NCBI GenBank assembly: GCA_002353635.1
Contig: DEKA01000017.1
Coordinates: 1-5,241 of the forward strand
DNA: 5,241 nt
Direction of reading: 5' to 3'
DNA from: Lachnospiraceae bacterium UBA2734
GTDB taxonomy: Bacteria > Bacillota > Clostridia > Lachnospirales > Lachnospiraceae
The notes beneath the pieces are model-generated. The model was not told the DNA's origin, made no database searches, and saw nothing but the letters and a program-made list of their open reading frames with translations. Both the position numbers and the translations under genes were made by a program. Of this stretch, positions 1 to 5,241 are shown one piece after another. Position 1 is the stretch's first letter. Every line of letters begins with the position of its first letter.

Positions 1-1535
1 AGGGTCTTCATTGTCGGGAACAGCAGAACATCACGGATCGCAGCGCTGTTCGTGAGCAGCATCACAAGTCTGTCGATGCCGTAACCGATCCCGCCGGTGG
101 GCGGCATGCCGATCTCCATGGCGTGGAGGAAGTCCTCGTCGGTGTGCTCAGCCTCTTCGTCACCTGCCGCTGCGTTCGCATCCTGCTGCGCGAAGCGCTG
201 GCGCTGGTCAATGGGGTCGTTAAGCTCGGAGTAGGCGTTGCACATCTCCCAGCCGTTGATGTAGAGCTCGAAACGCTCAACCTTTGAGGGGTCGTCAGGC
301 TTCTTCTTGGTCAGCGGGCTGATCTCGATCGGGTGATCCATGATGAAGGTCGGCTGGATCATCTTGTCCTCGCAGAAGGCGTCGAAGAAGAGGTTTACGA
401 TGTCGCCCTTCTTGTGGCGCTCTTCGTACTCGACGTTCTTCTCCCTGGCGATGGCCTTTGCCTCGTCGTCTGTCTTCACGGCGTCGAAATCGATGCCTGT
501 CTCTTCCTTGATCGCCTCTACCATGGTCAGCTTGCGGAAGGGCTTGCCCAGGTCGATCACATGACCTGTGCCGGCTTCCTTGTCGCCGTAGTAAATCTGT
601 GTTGTGCCGCAGACCTTCTCGGCGAGGTCTCTGAACATGGACTCTGTCAGCTCCATCATGCCGTTGTAGTCTGTGTATGCCTGGTACAGCTCCATGAGGG
701 TGAACTCGGGATTATGTCTTGTATCCGTCCCCTCATTTCTGAAAACACGGCCGATCTCGTACACTCTCTCGAGCCCGCCGACGATCAGTCTCTTCAGGTA
801 CAGTTCAAGAGAGATGCGGAGCTTTCTGTCCTCATTCAGCGCATTGTAGTGTGTGATAAACGGTCTTGCGGAGGCACCGCCCGCATTTTCAACGAGCATA
901 GGTGTCTCGACTTCCATGAAGTCTCTCCCTGCAAGGAAATTGCGGATTTCTGCGATGATGGCGGATCTCTTCTTGAAAGTCTCACGAACATCCTCGTTCA
1001 TGATGAGATCCACATATCTCTGGCGGTATCTTGTATCTGTATCCGTCAGTCCGTGGAACTTCTCCGGAAGCGGCTCAAGAGACTTGGAGAGAAGCACAAG
1101 GCTCTTTACATGAACAGAGATCTCGCCGGTCTTTGTACGGAAGGGGAATCCCTTCACACCGATGATGTCGCCGATGTCGAGATGCTTGAAATCTGCATAG
1201 GCGTCATCCCCGAGATCATTCCGGCTCACATAAATCTGGATTCTTCCGTCGCGGTCCTGAATGTTGGCAAAGGACGCCTTGCCCATGACGCGCTTGAACA
1301 TCATGCGGCCTGCCAGAGAGACGGTGGCGGGCTCTTTCGTGTAGTTGCCCTCCGCGTCCTGCTCGCCGCAGAGCTCATCGAAGTGATCCTTCACTTCCTG
1401 TGAGTGGTGCGTCTGGTCGTATGTTGTAATCTTAAACGGATCTCTTCCCTCAGCCTGGAGTGCCTCCAGCTTCTCTCTTCTGATCTTTCTGAGCTGGCCC
1501 TCGTCCTGTGAGGCTCTGTTCTGCTTATCTGCCAT
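1..1535 (-). CDS. lysS: Lysyl-tRNA synthetase, class II (3' end cut by window edge)
   Basis: Cytoplasmic enzyme that charges tRNA-Lys with lysine using ATP. I translated 511 codons from the ATG at 1535; the frame is still open at base 1. The N-terminal anticodon-binding OB fold spans about residues 70-155 (starting VSLAGRMMFKRVMGKASFAN). The class II catalytic core follows: motif 1 around 195-225 (FMEVETPMLVENAGG), motif 2 around 262-285 (GRVFRNEG, then RHNPEFTLMELY), and motif 3 around 480-495 (GGIGYGIDRLVMLL). All the expected motifs are intact. The last visible residues (FPTMKTL) are where a standard bacterial LysS of about 500 residues ends, so the continuing frame implies a C-terminal extension, as I recall for Lachnospiraceae LysS; how long cannot be seen. 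The start is supported by AGGAAGG and AGGAAA tracts just upstream. It lies 21 bp after the greA stop, so it is probably co-transcribed with greA; no T-box leader is present. Confidence 0.97.
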   Translation of the reverse strand, partial: MADKQNRASQDEGQLRKIRREKLEALQAEGRDPFKITTYDQTHHSQEVKDHFDELCGEQDAEGNYTKEPATVSLAGRMMFKRVMGKASFANIQDRDGRIQIYVSRNDLGDDAYADFKHLDIGDIIGVKGFPFRTKTGEISVHVKSLVLLSKSLEPLPEKFHGLTDTDTRYRQRYVDLIMNEDVRETFKKRSAIIAEIRNFLAGRDFMEVETPMLVENAGGASARPFITHYNALNEDRKLRISLELYLKRLIVGGLERVYEIGRVFRNEGTDTRHNPEFTLMELYQAYTDYNGMMELTESMFRDLAEKVCGTTQIYYGDKEAGTGHVIDLGKPFRKLTMVEAIKEETGIDFDAVKTDDEAKAIAREKNVEYEERHKKGDIVNLFFDAFCEDKMIQPTFIMDHPIEISPLTKKKPDDPSKVERFELYINGWEMCNAYSELNDPIDQRQRFAQQDANAAAGDEEAEHTDEDFLHAMEIGMPPTGGIGYGIDRLVMLLTNSAAIRDVLLFPTMKT

Positions 1536-1556
1536 TTTTTCCTGTTTCCTTCCTGA

Positions 1557-2042
1557 TCAATTCTCCGGCCGCTCGATCTTCATGACCTTGTAAGCAAACG
1601 TCCCCGCCTGTGTCTCGACATTGACGGTATCGCCGACCTTGGCGCCGATGAGCGCGCGGCCTACAGGAGACTCGTTGCTGATCTTGCCAAGAAGACTGTT
1701 GGCCTCGGAGGAGCCAACGATCTGGTACTCGAGATCTTCTTCATCCTCGACATCGCGGATGGTCACTGTGCAGCCTACGCTGACCTTATCGGAGCTGACA
1801 TCCTCGTCGCCGACGACCTCGATATTCTTGAGCATGGCCTCGAGTTCCTCGATTCTGGCCTCGATCTCCCTCTGCTCATCCTTGGCTGCATCGTACTCGG
1901 CGTTCTCGGAGAGATCGCCCTGCTCTCTGGCTTCCTTGAGCTTCTGGGCAACTTCCTTTCGTCTTACCACCTTGAGGTTGTGGAGCTCATCCTCGTATTT
2001 TTTCAGTCCTGCATATGTGATAACACTCTTCTTCTGTTCCAT
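1557..2042 (-). CDS. greA: Transcription elongation (transcript cleavage) factor GreA
   Basis: GreA enters the secondary channel of backtracked RNA polymerase and stimulates cleavage of the extruded RNA 3' end, rescuing stalled complexes. The 161-residue product has the two family domains: an N-terminal antiparallel coiled coil (about residues 10-77) and a C-terminal FKBP-like domain (about 82-158, with ISNESPVGRALIGAKVGD). The coiled-coil tip carries GDLSENAEYDAAK at 42-54; its acidic residues D43 and E46 match the pair that positions catalytic magnesium in E. coli GreA (D41, E44). The frame stays open upstream to a TTG at 2102 and an ATG at 2090. I chose the ATG at 2042 because it gives the usual length (about 158), starts where the family similarity starts, and has AGGAG 11 nt upstream. 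It is the first gene of a greA-lysS unit with its own promoter and structured leader. Confidence 0.97.
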   Translation of the reverse strand: MEQKKSVITYAGLKKYEDELHNLKVVRRKEVAQKLKEAREQGDLSENAEYDAAKDEQREIEARIEELEAMLKNIEVVGDEDVSSDKVSVGCTVTIRDVEDEEDLEYQIVGSSEANSLLGKISNESPVGRALIGAKVGDTVNVETQAGTFAYKVMKIERPEN

Positions 2043-2187
2043 GGCCGGTCTCACTCCTGTTAATTCTTTAATACGGCATCTGCCCTTCATCTCTGAAAAC
2101 AATAAAATCCGTCCGGCACAATTGATGTCCTCCGGACGTTTTCATTCTGCAGGATGCTGGCAAATGCATCATGCGGGGCTATAGCCC
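2043..2187 (-). promoter_or_regulatory. Structured greA 5' leader (about 145 nt)
   Basis: This is the span between the transcription start predicted from the promoter at 2194-2222 and the greA ATG. On the minus strand it contains, in order: the perfect palindrome GGGCTATAGCCC (2176-2187) right at the predicted start; a small hairpin GATGC/GCATC (arms 2166-2170 and 2153-2157, 8-nt loop); a GC-rich hairpin followed by a U-rich tract (2096-2138, listed separately); and the AGGAG ribosome binding site. The leader is long for a gene needing only simple initiation. The structures are visible by eye; a regulatory role is inference. Confidence 0.5.
2096..2138 (-). terminator. Candidate leader terminator/attenuator upstream of greA
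   Basis: Minus-strand RNA would form a perfect 7-bp stem, CGTCCGG (2138-2132) with CCGGACG (2116-2110), with a 15-nt loop, followed by the U-rich tract GATTTTATTGTTTT. The 5' arm can instead pair locally as GTCC-GGA-GGAC (2137-2127), which would exclude the longer stem, so two competing folds exist. The tract is interrupted by A and G and the loop is large, so termination would probably be partial. It lies between the greA promoter and the greA start, in the position of an attenuator. Confidence 0.4.
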
Positions 2188-2193
2188 GCGCAA

Positions 2194-2222
2194 ATTATAC
2201 CTATTCAATGATGACTTGTAAA
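2194..2222 (-). promoter_or_regulatory. Sigma-A type promoter for greA-lysS
   Basis: On the minus strand TTTACA (2222-2217, five of six consensus -35 bases) is separated by exactly 17 bp from a perfect TATAAT -10 box (2199-2194). The predicted start is near 2187. The sequence upstream is AT-rich. The 162-bp repeat element begins only 14 bp upstream of the -35 box, so the element borders but does not interrupt the promoter. Confidence 0.85.
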
Positions 2223-2236
2223 GAATACCACTTTTT

Positions 2237-2398
2237 GTAATTGTTTAGCACCCCTCAAAAAGTCAGAATTTCGGATGGGAAGCTTGCTTACCAGACGAAA
2301 TGGATGACTTTTTGAGGGGCGGACAAGGCGCGCAGCGCCTCTGGACGCCAACATCGAAGAGAACCGGAGGTTCTCGAGATGTTGCGCTAAACAATTAC
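2237..2398. mobile_element. 162-bp MITE-like element with 13-bp terminal inverted repeats (copy A)
   Basis: The ends are perfect inverted repeats: GTAATTGTTTAGC (2237-2249) and GCTAAACAATTAC (2386-2398). Inside are three hairpins. The first has a perfect 15-bp stem CCCCTCAAAAAGTCA/TGACTTTTTGAGGGG (2251-2265 with 2305-2319), continued by ATTTCG/CGAAAT (2268-2273 with 2296-2301) and an inner stem around a CTTG loop (2276-2293). The second is AGGCGC-GCA-GCGCCT (2326-2340). The third is CAACATC/GATGTTG (2349-2355 with 2378-2384) enclosing GAGAACC-GGA-GGTTCTC (2359-2375). With the ends paired the unit would be a four-way junction. No coding capacity is seen, and I find no clear target-site duplication. 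It could be a nonautonomous transposable element, a REP-like repeat or a structured RNA; I cannot name a known family. Confidence 0.65.
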
Positions 2399-2405
2399 TG
2401 CTTCA

Positions 2406-2504
2406 TTTAGCACCCCTCAAAAAGCCAAAATTTCGGATGGACAGCCTGCCTGCCGGACGAAATTGATGACTTTTTGAGGGGCAGACAAGGCGCGCAGCGC
2501 CTCT
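2406..2504. repeat. Partial second copy of the intergenic repeat (copy B)
   Basis: This 99-bp direct repeat matches 2244-2342 with 10 differences and no gaps (about 90% identity). It keeps the long hairpin (2413-2427 with 2467-2481, one position changed), an inner AATTTCG/CGAAATT stem (2429-2435 with 2458-2464) and the identical AGGCGC-GCA-GCGCCT hairpin (2488-2502). It lacks the third hairpin and the right-hand 13-bp terminal repeat, and only TTTAGC of the left terminal repeat remains. Its inner edge is 4 bp from the dusB stop codon, so if dusB transcripts continue past the stop this copy is the first part of their 3' untranslated region. No U-tailed terminator follows dusB. Confidence 0.8.
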
Positions 2505-2508
2505 TTAT

Positions 2509-3477
2509 CTATACGTATGGAAATTCCTGGTGCAGCAGCGCCGTCAGCTCATCAAAGGAACCCACCGTATTCACCTTCGAGCGGAGCTTCGCCGCCCCCG
2601 GAAAGCCCTGGAGGTACCAGGAGACGTGGCTTCTGAGCTCAAGAATTCCCTGCCGCTCCCCTTTGACTTCCTTCATCAGCTGTGCGTGCCGCAGGATCAT
2701 CTGCACGATCTCGCGGCGGCTGGGGCGCTCCATCTCTTCTCCTGTATCGAGGTAGTGTTCTATCTCTCTGAAAATCCAGGGATTGCCCCTTGCGGCTCTC
2801 GCCACCATCACAGCGGTGCAGCCCGTCTCTTCCATCATTCTCTTGGCGGACGGGCCGTCCACGACATCCCCATTGCCGATCACAGGGATATGGACAGCAT
2901 CCACGACCTCCTTGATGACGCTCCAGTCCGCATGCCCCGTGTACATCTGCGATCTCGTCCTTCCATGGACAGCGACCGCAGAAGCGCCGCCGGCTTCTGC
3001 CGCCATCGCACACTCCGCGGCATTTACGTGCTGTGCATCAAACCCCTTCCGGATCTTGACCGTCACCGGCCTGTCCGTGTGCTCTCTGCACGCACGCACG
3101 ATCTGTTCAATGAGATGAGGGTCCTTCATGAGTGCCGACCCCTCGCCGTTGTTCACGACCTTTGGGACGGGGCATCCCATGTTGATGTCCAGAATGTCAA
3201 ACGGCCAGTCCCTGATCAGTTCGACAGCTTCTGCCATCACCTCAGGCTCATGACCGAAGAGCTGAAGAGAAACCGGCCTCTCTTCCGGTCTTGACTGCGC
3301 CAGTTCCGTTGTTTTTTTGTTGTGATAGACAAGTGCCTTCGCGCTGATCATTTCCATCACAACGAACGCTGCGCCCTGTTCCCTGCACAGCAGACGGAAC
3401 GGCAGATCTGTCACGCCCGCCATCGGGCCCAGCACGGTTCTGCCGGGTATATGCACGCTGCCGATATCAAATCCCAT
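2509..3477 (-). CDS. dusB: tRNA-dihydrouridine synthase, DusB type
   Basis: FMN-dependent, NAD(P)H-using enzyme that reduces specific uridines in tRNA to dihydrouridine. The 322-residue product has the usual DusB length. It has an N-terminal TIM barrel with the FMN-binding GPMAGVTDLPFR (17-28), the strand-loop DILDINMGCPVPKV (94-107) carrying the presumed catalytic Cys102, the FMN/substrate lysine in VTVKIRKG (138-145, K141), AVHGRTRSQMYTGHADW (169-185, H171), and the phosphate-binding IPVIGNGDV (197-205) and VARAARGNPW (225-234). A helical tRNA-binding domain follows from about 250. The start at 3477 is preferred because the family similarity begins there and GGAGG lies 9 nt upstream. An in-frame extension to 3609 only reads the neighbour's acidic tail in another frame. 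It overlaps the upstream gene by 11 bp, which suggests translational coupling. It ends TAG, just before repeat copy B. Confidence 0.97.
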   Translation of the reverse strand: MGFDIGSVHIPGRTVLGPMAGVTDLPFRLLCREQGAAFVVMEMISAKALVYHNKKTTELAQSRPEERPVSLQLFGHEPEVMAEAVELIRDWPFDILDINMGCPVPKVVNNGEGSALMKDPHLIEQIVRACREHTDRPVTVKIRKGFDAQHVNAAECAMAAEAGGASAVAVHGRTRSQMYTGHADWSVIKEVVDAVHIPVIGNGDVVDGPSAKRMMEETGCTAVMVARAARGNPWIFREIEHYLDTGEEMERPSRREIVQMILRHAQLMKEVKGERQGILELRSHVSWYLQGFPGAAKLRSKVNTVGSFDELTALLHQEFPYV

Positions 3478-3982
3478 CTGCCAGGTCCTCCGGCGTGCTG
3501 TCCCTGTGAAACGTATCCCGGGGAGCTCCTGCATCTTCGCCGCCCTCAAGGTCTGCATTTCCCTCTGCGTCCGTGTCCTCGTCCTCCTCTTCCTCGAGGA
3601 GTTGTCCAAGGTCCATCTTCAGGAACTTCGCCTTGTAATAAACAGAGAGCGAGCGGAACATGTCCTGCTTCGTCGATCTGATCTTCTTGACCAGAAGGGC
3701 GCTCCCGATCTCATCGTAGAGAAGGTCGCCCTCATCGGCTCTCGTGTCGATCACGACCTCACCCGTCGGCGTGTAACCGATTGTCATGATGCCGCCCACC
3801 TCTTCCGTAAAGAGGACGCAGATGATCTGCAGTTCCTCTTTGATGTTCTCCGGGAGAGAGTCAAATTTGTGGTTGAAGTAATATTTCTGGTCATACTTGC
3901 TGGCGCCGCACAGGACGATCCGAAAGTGTTCGTCCTCCGCCCAGAAAGCATCCCGCTGATCCTGTGTGTACTGCTGATCCAT
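3467..3982 (-). CDS. Small acidic-tailed protein of unknown function, DUF6145-like
   Basis: The 171-residue product has no signal peptide or membrane segment and is probably cytosolic. Residues about 20-123 look like a compact domain: FRIVLCGASKYDQKYYFN (20-37), IICVLFTEEVGGIMT (53-67) and DEGDLLYDEIGSALLVKKI (83-101). These resemble, from memory, the DUF6145 family found mainly in Lachnospiraceae beside dusB and greA; no biochemical function is known to me. After about residue 128 the chain becomes a low-complexity, Glu/Asp-rich tail of roughly 40 residues, likely disordered. The ATG at 3982 is chosen as the only sensible start; its ribosome binding site is weak (AAGAG). The 3' end overlaps dusB by 11 bp and contains the dusB ribosome binding site. 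The 97-bp spacing to birA's TAA shows no convincing promoter or terminator, so it is probably transcribed with birA and dusB. Confidence 0.88.
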   Translation of the reverse strand: MDQQYTQDQRDAFWAEDEHFRIVLCGASKYDQKYYFNHKFDSLPENIKEELQIICVLFTEEVGGIMTIGYTPTGEVVIDTRADEGDLLYDEIGSALLVKKIRSTKQDMFRSLSVYYKAKFLKMDLGQLLEEEEDEDTDAEGNADLEGGEDAGAPRDTFHRDSTPEDLADGI

Positions 3983-4083
3983 ATATGCTCTTACTCTCTA
4001 TAAACTTTTCTTTTATCTCTGCGTCTCCGGCAGATCCCGCCCCTCGGATGCCCTGCTCCCAAAGACTGTTATGCGCAATGTCT

Positions 4084-5103
4084 TTATACATACCCCATGA
4101 CGCCGCGCACGGAGATCTCTCCGTTGCCGACATACACCGGGTCCTTCTGTCCATCCGGAATGACAATGAGCTCGCCGTCTGCCGTGATGCCCTTTGCAGA
4201 TCCCGTGTACTCGCCCTTGGGATCGAGGACGCGCACCGCGCGGCCGATGTTCACAAGCCCTGCCTCATAGGCAGGACGGAGCCCCTCGAGGTCGCCGTCG
4301 CGAAGGAACACATCGCAGTCATTTTCAAAATGCCGCCAGATGTCCGCCACGAACTGCGCTCTGCGGACCGGATGCCCCAGTGCCAGCGCAAAGGAGGTCG
4401 CCGTCTCTTTGATCTCCTCCGGAAATTCCGTCATGTTGACATTCAGCCCGATCCCGACAGTCACATCGCGGATCTCCCGCTCCTCCATCCGCATCTCGGT
4501 GAGGATCCCGCACGTCTTCTTATACGGCCCCCCGTCGACGGAGACGACCACATCATTCGGCCATTTGATGCCAAAACGCACCTTGTTCCTGTCATACGGC
4601 ATATCCTGCAGGGCCTCATAGACCGCCAGCGCCATGATGAGCGTCAGCATAGGCGCCCTGGAGGCGTCCATCTGCGGCCGCAGGAGAATAGACATATAGA
4701 CGTTGCCGACATCCGGAGAGAGCCACACACGGCCTCTGCGGCCCTTGCCGGCGTGCTGACACACGGTCACAGTCAGCGTCCCCTGCGGAGCGCCCTGATC
4801 CGCCATGGCCATGATGTCATCATTCGTGGACCCTGTCTCCTTTTTGAAAATAACGGGATGCCCGGCCCATCTCGTCTCCAGCGCCCTCTCGAGCTCCTCC
4901 TGGTTTAAGATATCCGCTGTCTCATCCTTCACGAGAAGGTATCCCTTGTTCGTCACCGCCTCGATCTTATAGCCGTCTGCGCGCAGCGCCTCAATTGCCT
5001 TCCAGACGGAGGTTCGCGAGACGCCAAGTGCATCACACAGCTCCTGCCCCGAGACGAAGCCTTCTGCGGACAGAAGTGTTTTCAGAACATTATCCTTTAT
5101 CAT
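4084..5103 (-). CDS. birA: Biotin-[acetyl-CoA-carboxylase] ligase / biotin operon repressor BirA
   Basis: Bifunctional protein that makes biotinyl-5'-AMP, transfers biotin to carrier-protein lysines, and in two-domain forms represses biotin genes. The 339-residue product carries an N-terminal winged helix-turn-helix (about 3-57, SGQELCDALGVSRTSVWKA, then NKGYLL), so the repressor domain is present. The ligase core shows STND (92-95), Q116, the biotinyl-adenylate loop GKGRRGRVW (119-127), KWPND (180-184) and VGIGLNVN (216-223). The C-terminal SH3-like domain covers about 285-339 (AKGITADGELIV). The start is uncertain. The ATG at 5103 matches where the family normally begins but its GGAAAG lies directly against the ATG; the ATG at 5142 adds 13 residues unlike the family, has only a GGGG tract upstream, and is preceded by an in-frame TGA two codons earlier. 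No biotin biosynthesis or transport genes are in the window, so targets are unseen. Confidence 0.95.
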   Translation of the reverse strand: MIKDNVLKTLLSAEGFVSGQELCDALGVSRTSVWKAIEALRADGYKIEAVTNKGYLLVKDETADILNQEELERALETRWAGHPVIFKKETGSTNDDIMAMADQGAPQGTLTVTVCQHAGKGRRGRVWLSPDVGNVYMSILLRPQMDASRAPMLTLIMALAVYEALQDMPYDRNKVRFGIKWPNDVVVSVDGGPYKKTCGILTEMRMEEREIRDVTVGIGLNVNMTEFPEEIKETATSFALALGHPVRRAQFVADIWRHFENDCDVFLRDGDLEGLRPAYEAGLVNIGRAVRVLDPKGEYTGSAKGITADGELIVIPDGQKDPVYVGNGEISVRGVMGYV

Positions 5104-5222
5104 CTTTCCATCATCTGCGGATCGGCAGACCCGCGTGGACATAAATCAGCCCCGTTTCTTAACTTCGCGGTCCGCCTGAGCGGCATTTCCTGTCTTCGCG
5201 CAGAAGGCATTCTGCCGTTTCT

Positions 5223-5241
5223 TTATTCCTCGTAGCCAAGC
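5223..5241 (-). CDS. Possible last codons of an upstream gene
   Basis: Reading the minus strand from the window edge gives ...LGYEE followed by TAA (5225-5223). This could be the C-terminus of a gene upstream of birA. A second open frame from the edge runs 31 codons to the TGA at 5148-5146, in the same frame as birA and just before its longer start; its sequence is basic and unremarkable. Too little is visible to choose between them or to name a gene. Between 5143 and 5222 there are two short hairpins (5200-5215 and 5172-5183) with no U-tract on the minus strand. Confidence 0.2.

Noticed and set aside
333..1403. Long plus-strand open frame (356 codons) opposite lysS
   Set aside because: The minus strand encodes intact LysS with all class II motifs; the plus-strand product has no recognisable domain and arises from GC-rich codon use.
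2237..2398. tRNA or T-box from the cloverleaf-like layout
   Set aside because: Stem lengths do not fit a tRNA, there is no CCA or T-loop signature, and no T-box consensus precedes lysS or greA.
2227..2408. Target-site duplication around the 162-bp element
   Set aside because: The bases just outside the terminal repeats (TTTT on the left, TGCT on the right) do not match.
2237..2504. CRISPR array
   Set aside because: Only two long, diverged copies with internal hairpins and no set of unique spacers.
2530..3294. Plus-strand open frame (254 codons) opposite dusB
   Set aside because: Fully antisense to a well-conserved DusB; the product is His/Arg-rich with no domain signature.
3478..3609. 44-residue N-terminal extension of dusB
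   Set aside because: It overlaps the acidic tail of the upstream gene in another frame and is low-complexity Arg/Thr-rich; GGAGG favours the ATG at 3477.
4022..4086. Terminator after birA
   Set aside because: Short stems such as AAAGAC/GTCTTT and TCTGC/GCAGA are present but none has a following U-tract on the minus strand.
3964..4908. Plus-strand open frame (314 codons) opposite birA
   Set aside because: Antisense to an intact BirA; composition is that of a reverse-complement shadow.
5200..5227. Hairpin GCAGAA-GGCA-TTCTGC followed by a T-rich stretch on the plus strand
   Set aside because: It would terminate plus-strand transcription, but no plus-strand gene is present; the stem is only 6 bp and the T-run is broken.

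Overview
The window comes from a fairly high-GC member of the Clostridia, most likely Lachnospiraceae. The evidence is the close resemblance (from memory of family sequences) of the lysyl-tRNA synthetase, GreA and the small acidic protein to Lachnospiraceae versions, plus the gene neighbourhood birA / dusB / greA / lysS. All supported genes lie on the minus strand, so transcription runs from high to low coordinates.

In transcription order: a possible last few codons of an upstream gene (5223-5241); birA, the biotin-protein ligase/repressor (4084-5103, alternative start 5142); a 171-residue protein of the DUF6145 type (3467-3982); dusB, a tRNA-dihydrouridine synthase (2509-3477, overlapping its upstream neighbour by 11 bp); a 466-bp intergenic region; greA, the transcript-cleavage elongation factor (1557-2042); and lysS, lysyl-tRNA synthetase (1-1535, cut by the window edge after 511 codons). 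The overlap and the lack of a convincing terminator or promoter suggest birA-DUF6145-dusB form one transcription unit. greA-lysS form a second unit with its own near-consensus promoter (TTTACA, 17 bp, TATAAT on the minus strand).

The genes are housekeeping: biotinylation of carboxylases, tRNA modification, rescue of stalled RNA polymerase and tRNA charging. The unusual part is the dusB-greA intergenic region. It holds a 162-bp element bounded by perfect 13-bp inverted repeats and containing three internal hairpins, so the whole could fold as a four-way junction. A second, partial 99-bp copy (about 90% identical, no indels) ends 4 bp from the dusB stop codon. One difference between the copies keeps the long stem paired only in minus-strand RNA, as a G-U wobble. 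Downstream, the approximately 145-nt greA leader contains a GC-rich hairpin followed by a U-rich tract and an overlapping alternative hairpin, which is a candidate attenuator. These two structures are the main items for follow-up; the coding content is otherwise ordinary.
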